Assembly: GCA_947846985.1 (NCBI GenBank)
Contig: CANTUZ010000004.1
Coordinates: forward strand, 52,243,672 to 52,307,671
Length of the DNA: 64,000 nucleotides
Source: Fratercula arctica
Lineage: Eukaryota > Chordata > Aves > Charadriiformes > Alcidae
Direction: 5' to 3'
Part shown: one piece after another, positions 57,061 through 64,000 of the stretch
Numbering within the stretch: position 1 is the stretch's first letter
Layout: the number at the start of each line of letters is the position of its first letter
Position numbers and translations under genes: made by a program
Notes under the pieces: generated by a model
Told to the model about the DNA's origin: nothing
Databases searched by the model: none
What the model saw: only the letters and a program-made list of their open reading frames with translations

Positions 57061-58679
57061 GCCCTGAATCCATCCTGCAAAGCTGTCTCTAATTCAGAGA
57101 ATTAGTATATGCTAAGTACATGTAACTTAGTAGAAGAGGCTGGCTATGTCCTTAGAGTCTTAAATTTAAGAGAAAATGAAAATATATTTGCCCTTCAGAA
57201 AGGATGAAACAAGCAATTTAACAATTAGTGTAAGTGAATCTTTTTGGCTCTTCTCTGAGCTCTACAGAGAGTCACAACAATTCCCAGTGTTAAGTTCATT
57301 TGTGTAGAGCGTGCTTGTGGTAGCTGATAGCACCAAGTAAAGGAGGCAAGTAGCCAAATTAGCAGGCACACCAAACGCAGCTAGCCTGCTCTGTGCCACC
57401 AAAAATTCACATTGTAACGGCTGCTGGAAAAGCCTTCTTCCATCTGCAGCTGTCCGGGAGACATTACAGTCCCTTCTGCAAACTGCAGACCTGAACACAG
57501 TAATTTATGCCTTTTTGATCTCACACTTGGCTACTGCAGCACAAGCAACAGCTTTGGGAAAAGTACTGCTCAGCCAGATTAAGAAATTCCCTTGCTCGAT
57601 AACTAACTCACAAGGATTCATGACTTCAAGACTCTGTCCAGACCAAAATATTGTCTCCATAGCAGTGTGTATAGGCACAGTGCAGAGCTATGCACTTACA
57701 GAAGAGTTTCTTCCTCTCCTGCCCAAAGTAATGGAAGCCAATCAGCCTTGAAACCAAAAATACTTGCATATTTGGCCAAAGTTATTATAAAAGACTCTTC
57801 CCAGAATTAAAAGCACTGGTATAAATTTTCCTAAATAGGTGTTTTTGGAAAGAGACAAAAAGAACAAATGAGGGAAACTGAAGAAAATGCACTGACTTCA
57901 CAGAAATGTTATAGAGTGCTCACGTACCATTCATCACCCAGAAGTGTGAGTACTAAGTTTATCTACTTCATATGTATATAGTTCATCAATGTGATGGCTA
58001 TTGTGGAGTCACTGAACAATGACAGGTAAATGACATGTTTCATGTTTTGAACTGGTGATAAATGCCACCAGACTGAGGAGTCAGAAGATGGGTCTCCACA
58101 CTGGGGTGGCTACGAACGGCCTCTCACGGGGCTACTGCTCTTCTTCTGTCTGCCCCATCTTATCTGTGCAGAATGGGAAATCTCAGACTTGCTTTATGTT
58201 TCTGCCCTGGAGTTGCTAATCTTACCTGGCATCGCTAAATACTAATAATATATGAAAACTTAAAATTGAGTAATAGAATCCTGATTCTTTAAAAACACGC
58301 TAATGGCTGCCTGCCTGCACAAAGATCTGGTGGAACCAGTTGAGTATAAAAGCTCTTGGATGGTAAGTGATGCAAGAATAGGTCCTATAGCTCTTTCATC
58401 AGTCCTTTCATGTACTCTGCAAGGCTTCCAGCATCCTTTATAGGTTGCATTTTTAAACTTTCACAGGGCTTCAACTTAAGGAAACCCAGTCTCGTAGTCT
58501 TGTGATAAATAAATACTTATTCTCTGTGTAAGCACAGGAGAAAAATGCACGTGCTAGTATTTTATAATCATGCCATGAAAAGCTGTTTTGTAGGTTAGAG
58601 AGGAGAAGTTAAATTTTGCTGTATTCAGTCCCAATTGCAGAATAACAAAAGATGATAGTTGAACAAAAATGCTATTGTT
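57061..58679. other. noncoding stretch, nothing recognised
   Basis: Plain sequence. Frames at 57262-57498 (minus) and 57515-57751 (plus, 78 codons each) have no recognised domain. A minus-strand CAG/GTAAGA donor-like site lies at about 58226. Confidence 0.5.
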
Positions 58680-58880
58680 TCACTGTGAAGCAATTAGGCT
58701 GGTGATGGCAGGTCTCAAGTGAGAATGTAGTTCCTCAATGAGCTATAATTACCTGCTATTTGCCAAAATTGCCATTAGAATAAGAACACTGTCATGATTG
58801 AAAACCCTAATTACTTAGGATTTGGAGGTTTGTAGAAACTGTTGCGCTTTTAAAGGGCTAACTACGCTATTAATACAGAT
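58680..58880. promoter_or_regulatory. candidate regulatory block with homeobox motifs
   Basis: CAATTAGG (58690-58697), TATAATTACC (58744-58753), GCCATTAGAA (58771-58780) and CCTAATTACTTAG (58806-58818) give four homeodomain-type cores in about 130 bp, plus TGTCATGATTG. There is no low complexity. The texture resembles a conserved noncoding element; function is inferred. Confidence 0.3.
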
Positions 58881-59763
58881 TTTAAATTGGAACTGGATTG
58901 AAGCATCCCAGAGGTTTTATATAATGTTGTACTACCATTGCTTAACACGTTGAAGTGTTGGATTTTTTTACAAAGTCTTGATCATAATGGAATAATTTTT
59001 CTGGCTGAATTGGACCCACATTGCACTGTTTTCTTTCTCTTCCAAGGGCCATATGCTTTCACACTGAGAACAAATTTCTCCCTTTATATGGGACAGATCA
59101 TGAATAAAAATGAAGTGTTGGAGAAAGAAAAAGAAATGTGGCTATGATTATACCATGTTTATGTCCACCATGGACAGATGAAAGTAATAATACAAGACTG
59201 TTATTTTAGTAATTATAAAACTAGAATTTGTAAGGATTTAAAGGCTAACTTCATAAAAAATATAAGGGCAACGTGCTCTGGAGAAGGTTTACATGGAAGG
59301 ATCGAAAACTGAGATTAACGTTCAGTTTCTTGAAATTGCCTGAGAGAAGGCCTTTTTTTTGTGAAATTCAGGGACCCAAAACTGTGGTTGATCTGAATAC
59401 TTAAGTCACACTCATACCTCTGGTACTTAAACTCAGGTTGTGGTTTGAATTCAATTCCCTGTGTAGCCATGGGTGAAAGAAATAGTTGTGTTGCTTACAC
59501 ACTTAGAGATGGAGAATGCCCCATAATCTTCAAGAACACTAAATGGTCCTGAATATAACATAATGTACCCATAACATGTTAGATTATAGCGTAATGTTAA
59601 CACAGGCAGTTAGGCAGGCGCAATAAAAAATAGGTCTGAAGAGGTGAATGGTATGTTTCAAAAAGGACTAAAAACTTTTACCAGCTGTTTACCAGGTTTA
59701 GTAGCATGAAACAGGTAAACTATGGAACAGAAGAAACATCTTTCCTCTTAAGTGACTTCTAAA

Positions 59764-59767
<4 letters not shown>
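58881..59767. other. noncoding stretch, nothing recognised
   Basis: An acceptor-like site (TTTTCTTTCTCTTCCAAG) ends at 59046 within a 69-codon frame (58938-59147), with AATAAA at 59103 but no other support. The rest is plain. Confidence 0.45.

Positions 59768-59796
<29 letters not shown>
59768..59796. repeat. poly-T tract, 29 nt
   Basis: Uninterrupted T run. Like the similar tracts at 4.9, 44.9 and 60.3 kb, it could be an expanded mononucleotide repeat or a reversed retrocopy tail; no insert body is recognised. Confidence 0.9.
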
Positions 59797-59799
<3 letters not shown>

Positions 59800-60294
59800 C
59801 GGGAAGCTGTGTAAAGTGATGAGAATGTAGCTTTTTGAGATGAGCTTCTTATTTCTTAACTTACCAACCATGCCAGAAAATTAATTTAGCAATCCTTGTT
59901 GTAAGAGTTGCCCTGGGGATGTCTAAAGGTTGCTTGAAATTTAATGACAAGGATGAGCAGAGAGGAGACATGGGAAGGGGAATGAGTGGGAAATGGGGGA
60001 GATAAGAGGAAAACCCGCAGCAAAAATGATGATAATGTTGTGGATGGATTTGTGAAGGGTGATGTAGAGGGAATGAGAGGAGGAGGAGGAGACTGACACC
60101 ATTTGAATGAACACAGTATGACTCTCCTCTCTTGTACTGGGATCTCAAGTGCATTTGTACCTTTGCTATTCAATTAGAAAAGAAACTCTGCTTTTTCAAG
60201 TGTGGGAGGAGGGCTTTGGTAGTCACCAGCACAATTTTATGAGGGTGATGGTGAAGTCCTCACTAATAGTGATTTCTAAATCAAAACTGAAAGC

Positions 60295-60296
<2 letters not shown>
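59797..60296. other. noncoding stretch between two poly-T tracts
   Basis: About 500 bp bounded by two T runs. It is purine-rich on the plus strand at 59940-60100, giving two overlapping minus-strand frames (59861-60154 and 59886-60173) rich in Ser, Pro, Leu and Phe. No domain or known repeat is recognised. Confidence 0.45.

Positions 60297-60329
<33 letters not shown>
60297..60329. repeat. poly-T tract, 33 nt
   Basis: Uninterrupted T run, same orientation as the one about 500 bp upstream. Whether the pair brackets an inserted copy is unknown. Confidence 0.9.
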
Positions 60330-60332
<3 letters not shown>

Positions 60333-60914
60333 GAGACATTTCTTCATTGAGGAGCTCCCGGGCTTGGTGCATGGATCAGTAGATGGGATGCTGTGGTTTG
60401 TGTCAAGGGAAAGACTGGCCTGGATTATCACAGACTTTCTTTCTGCCCTTTCATTTCTACTGGTGAATGTGAGAAACTTGCCAGCTCTAGAAACTCAGGT
60501 TCTTTATTTGTATATTCATAAAATGAACTTCTAAAAACTATTTGTAATAAATGAAAATATAAACTAAAAAGCTGAAAAAATAAATCACGACAAGTCAAAA
60601 TGAAATTCTTCTAGGCTTTTGACTTTTGTCTTCCTCCACAGTCATACTGGGGAAATAACATAAGGGATACTCTAAGTCTCATCTTCTGATAAAGTTCATT
60701 AGCACTGTCATCTCCACTACCAGACACTACTTTTGTCTCTAAAAATGTACATTAGCTGCAAGAAAGTGCATAATCAGTTGTCTCCTGTGAATTTATATCT
60801 GTGTTACTTTGAAAACACTGTTTGGTCCCTATTCAGTTTTAAAATCATTGGACATAAGTGGAAGATCAAAACTCTGCCTTAATAATCTGCACTAAACCAC
60901 TTCCTCAGCTCATC
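60330..60914. other. noncoding stretch with strong acceptor-like site
   Basis: GACTTTTGTCTTCCTCCACAG (AG at 60640-60641) is a near-ideal 3' splice site, but no donor follows within a normal exon length. One plus-strand frame (60331-60534) without a domain. Confidence 0.45.
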
Positions 60915-61095
60915 AGCTTCACCTCCTAATTATAGTAATTAATTGTTCATTAATAAGGCATTATGACTATATTAACTTTTTATTGTGTTGCTTGCTATTC
61001 ATATAATAAAAAATTGATAGCCTTATTAATAATTTTATTAATTAAAGTCTGATTACATATTTATTTTGTAATCATTTCTCAGTGCAGATAGGAAT
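60915..61095. promoter_or_regulatory. dense homeodomain-type motif cluster
   Basis: Within about 180 bp: CCTAATTATAGTAATTAATTG (60926-60946, split here as CCTAATTATAG and TAATTAATTG), CATTAATAAGG, CTTATTAATAATTTTATTAA (61022-61041) and TTAATTAAAG. Many overlapping TAATTA/ATTAAT cores could make a homeodomain enhancer or nuclear-matrix-type AT-rich DNA, or may just reflect AT richness. Confidence 0.3.
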
Positions 61096-61764
61096 AACTT
61101 TTATTTAGGCTGCAGGCTCAGAAGGATTGAACTTCTTCCTGGGCTCCAGTAACCAACTTTTCTGTCACAGGGAGAAGTATCTTTTCTATGGCAGCTAGAT
61201 GAGGTTAGGCTGGGCAATTTTTTTAGGGAATGATCAGATACATGGCAGGGCACTGATATCTATGACAATGGGTCTTTTGTGACTAGCACTGGGGGAACAC
61301 AGTGAGTTTGAGTATCTCTTACTTGAAACGTTCACAGGAAAAGATTTTGAAAACTGAAAATTGGACTATTTTTATGCTAGTCTAGGAGAAGGCACAGAGG
61401 AAAAACAAAAGTACTGAGCAAAAGACTCATATTTCCCTCCCGTACAAAATAAGGCCTTGTTTCAGTAGTAAGTCTAATACTTTTTAAGGTGGTGTGTACC
61501 TGGAAAGAAAATTTAGTAATAGACTTGTGTGCAAATGTGTGTGGGCATCCATATAGCACAACAGAGATTTAACAGAATGATACTGCAGAAAATAAGCACA
61601 GTATAAGTCATTCATTTTCAAGATAATATGGAGGAGAAGACTAGTTTTCACACCAGAAAGCAGAACAAAATGGCCATTACTTTGTAAAGGACACTGTAGT
61701 TTTCTCCTGCACATTCCCTTCTGCGCTTGGCCTGAGCTGCCACCTGCCAGCTTCTGCCAGCTTG
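61096..61764. other. noncoding stretch, nothing recognised
   Basis: Plain DNA. Minus-strand frames at 61377-61559 and 61484-61867 (127 codons) have no recognisable domain. Confidence 0.5.
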
Positions 61765-61800
61765 TCCCTATAGACCCGTTGAAGTCTGTGGGAAGGACAG
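61765..61800 (+). repeat. fragment of the old interspersed repeat
   Basis: CCCGTTGAAGTCTGTGGGAA (61774-61793) is the mutated 'CCCATTGAAGTCAATGGGAA' core. Only about 30 bp are readable, so the call is weak. Confidence 0.4.
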
Positions 61801-62166
61801 ATGAATGTAGCATAACTCTGAAACACGTTTTGTGTGGTAGCAAAAGAGACCTCCAAAACCCAAGCAAACAACTCCCAAGGAAACTTGTTATAGGTTGTCT
61901 CAGCTGTCACCGGATACCTCCGCTGCATTGCGTGCTGCCACTGGTGGTCACTGTCAAGACAGATCATCAAGGACATGTTTTAGGGAGGCTTGTAAAGGTC
62001 CAACAGAGATGTGCCTCACTGTTCCCAAGGTAAAAGTCATCCTGGGAAGAGCAAATTTTGATGCTTCTCTAGCTGTCAGTAAAAGATTCCCACTTGAATG
62101 CCTAACTGGATGGTGAAGAAAACATTGGAAAATATGCTCAGACGTGGGTCAGAGTAGGACAGGGAG

Positions 62167-62192
62167 GACAGTGTATGACAGTGTATGACAGT
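62167..62192. repeat. 10-bp tandem repeat, 2.6 units
   Basis: GACAGTGTAT repeated at 62167-62176 and 62177-62186, then a partial unit to 62192, all exact. Short slippage product. Confidence 0.85.
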
Positions 62193-63246
62193 CCAAACAG
62201 AGGCCACAAAGGCAGACAAAAAGTATGTATTAGGGACATATGGCACATCTTAGGCATGTCTCCAAAGGGTCCTTTCATAGCTGTGAGAGCTGGAAAGGTT
62301 TGCAGTGATAAAAATCTGACTACCCAGAGAGCATCGTCCCCAAAGTCCCACCCAGCAGCTGTGATTTTGAACCAGGCCTCTTGGCTTCAGCAGAGCTGAG
62401 CGGGGGGATTTTTCAGAAAGACATGTACTCTGAATTGTAAGAACATCATAGGAGTAGCTATGATCAGAAAAAAGCTTTAATTTTACACAAAAATGTTATT
62501 TCAATGAAGCCATGAATGTACTCTTTTCTTGTATTTTTACTTTTCTGTGAGCTAATAACTTCCATATACCAAATACTGCCATAGAGATGAAATTAAATGG
62601 AGTCATGAAGAAAAAGAATGAGGGATTTCCTGAACTAAGCAGAAACAGGCTAAAAGAATGCCAAATGTGGGGTTTTTTTAGGAATTTTTCACTATGTTGT
62701 ACTGAGCAGTGTCTACAAGTAATGTCAAGTGAGCTATTTTCCTGGCAAGTAATATGCTGGACCGCAACCATGAGTTCGATAATTGCTTGTACCTCTTGAT
62801 GATGAAACATCTTGGCTTTCTTTGAAAAGAAATGTGGCTTTCTGCTGTGTAGAAAGAGGCAGAGGTTCCTGAACTTCAGTGTCTGAGGCAGAAACCTTGG
62901 AATATTAAAAGCTCGTCTGAGAGCCTCAGTCACTCCTGATTGTGTCCGTCTCCCAGTTCTGCCTGGGGGGGAGTGGCAGATGGGAGAGACCAGGGAACAA
63001 TCTGACGGAAAATATCTTACCAGTGCCAGTGATGTAGAAAAGAAAGATGGGGGAAATGACTGATCACTGTAGTCGAAAGGGGCCAAGTAGAGTTCCTACA
63101 AGGTGGCGTAACTGGCATTACACAACTGACATTTAATCTGGCAGTCCCAGGAGGACTGTATTCTTGTGGTTTATGACTGTAGGTCTGTAGTTTGATGTGG
63201 TGAAGTGTTGCAAGGTGGTACTTGGAGAATACCAGTCTCTGAAGGG
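62193..63246. other. noncoding stretch, long frame without homology
   Basis: A minus-strand frame of 196 codons (62496-63086) is the second longest in the window. It contains Phe-rich runs, Cys/His scattered without zinc-finger spacing, and no recognisable domain. A minus-strand frame at 63017-63277 reads into the A run. I treat both as chance frames. Confidence 0.45.
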
Positions 63247-63263
63247 AAAAAAAAAAAAAAAAG
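63247..63263. repeat. poly-A tract, 17 nt
   Basis: Short A run followed by GAAAGG. Simple low complexity. Confidence 0.85.
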
Positions 63264-63884
63264 AAAGGTAACAACAAATAGCTTTACTAGCTTAAAAAAG
63301 AAGAGCTAAATTCCGCTGTCACTCACCTTAGGAAAAAAATCATGGAAGTAGTCAAATTTGACTGGTATGACTAACAGTGCTAACCACAGCAATAAACTAG
63401 CCTTTCAGAGGTCAGTAAATTTTTCAGAGCAAGTCTCCATTCGATGACTGTGTACATTATATGTGGAGCAGCAACATGGTGAGGGTCTATTAACCAGTGC
63501 TTAACTAATGCTAAATAACAATGACATTCACAGGACTACATCATGAATTTATTATGATATGGGCTATTACAGAGAATACAAAATGAAACTGTAATGAAGG
63601 GACATATAAGCCTTTATTCTAATTTTTTTATATGCACAAATATTTTTTTCTGGAGATCGGCTTCTGCATGACAGAACAATGTGTTGGCTGGCTGAAATTG
63701 CTAAAAGAACCCTTGACAAACAGATGACAGGCAATTGTTCTCCGAGCAGAACTCTGCAGTACACACACTTAGGTTTGAGTTTCAGAATCAAGCTGAGGGA
63801 TTTTCTTAGTTTCTGCTCAGAAATGACAGCTGCATGCAGAACAGCCCAGGCACACCGGGATGAGTTTATATAACATCCTGGAAA
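63264..63884. other. noncoding stretch with donor-like site
   Basis: A near-ideal minus-strand donor, TAAG/GTGAGT, lies at about 63326. Frames at 63567-63791 (minus) and 63679-63873 (plus) lack domains. Nothing else recognised. Confidence 0.45.
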
Positions 63885-64000
63885 TGCAGGATCTCGATGA
63901 TTGCATCTTACAGGGAAATTTTATTGTTCCCATTTTACAAACCAAAAAAACCCCCATAACTTCACCAAAAAACCACACCAGCTTAGTGCAGAGTGTGACT
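63885..64000 (-). mobile_element. MIR/CORE-SINE-like relic, cut by window end
   Basis: Reading the plus strand: ATTGTTCCCATTTTACAAAC (63923-63942), then TAACTTCACCAAA (63957-63969) and CACACCAGCTTAGTGCAGAG (63974-63993). This is the order in an inverted MIR-type SINE ('attatccccattttacagatgag...taacttgcccaaggtcacacagctagt.gcagag'). The tRNA-like head would lie beyond the right edge. About 70 bp are readable. Confidence 0.6.

Noticed and set aside
62496..63086. 196-codon frame on the minus strand
   Set aside because: No domain, Phe runs from T-rich patches and irregular Cys/His spacing; reads as a chance frame.
1..64000. CRISPR array, bacterial operon or viral genome
   Set aside because: No regularly spaced repeats, no long frames and no ribosome-binding-site pattern; I also recognised no retroviral LTR or gag/pol/env relic.

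Overview
The window looks like sauropsid, most probably bird, nuclear DNA. It is AT-rich and mostly single-copy, with no bacterial-style operons or dense coding. I recognise no Alu, L1 or B1 elements. It carries decayed CR1-type LINE bodies, two MIR/CORE-SINE-like relics, and about nine degenerate copies of an old repeat with a core close to CCCATTGACTTCAATGGG. I know that core from turtle, crocodile and bird DNA. The species call is inference, and turtle or crocodilian is not excluded.

I recognise no host protein-coding gene, rRNA, tRNA, known microRNA or CRISPR array. All open frames are short (197 codons or fewer), and none resembles a known host protein. The window is best read as intergenic or deep intronic DNA.

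Layout. 1-7.5 kb: plain noncoding DNA with two old repeat copies, a 31-nt palindromic hairpin (2200-2230) and a 36-nt poly-T (4926). 7.5-10.6 kb: the most regulatory-looking stretch, with a TALE/homeobox motif cluster (7480-7745), a CpG-rich block with a TATA-like box (8815-9110), a perfect 15-bp inverted repeat with TAATTA in each arm (9853-9895), and a POU/homeobox/SOX-like block (10445-10610). 10.6-18 kb: plain. 18-19.7 kb: GC- and CpG-richer. 19.9-25.2 kb: plain with three old repeat copies. 25.2-25.5 kb: CR1 3' relic. 27-31 kb: hairpins, a triplet microsatellite, a MIR-like relic, and motif-dense blocks including a paired ONECUT-like palindrome and an NFI-like palindrome. 32.6-34.7 kb: possible two-exon transcript. 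36.2-36.6 kb: motif-dense, conserved-looking block. 40.6-45.3 kb: CR1 endonuclease and reverse-transcriptase relics. 47.9-51.1 kb: two candidate exons. 55-64 kb: a GC-richer block, homeobox-motif clusters, poly-T tracts and a MIR-like end.

How parts may work together is inference only. The motif-dense blocks could be distal enhancers of a developmental gene outside the window, and the candidate exons could belong to a lncRNA or to rare exons of a flanking gene. I found no convincing new system. The items most worth checking are the paired-TAATTA inverted repeat, the ONECUT-like palindrome, the CR1 relic at 44.1-45.3 kb and the open 91-bp candidate exon at 51 kb.
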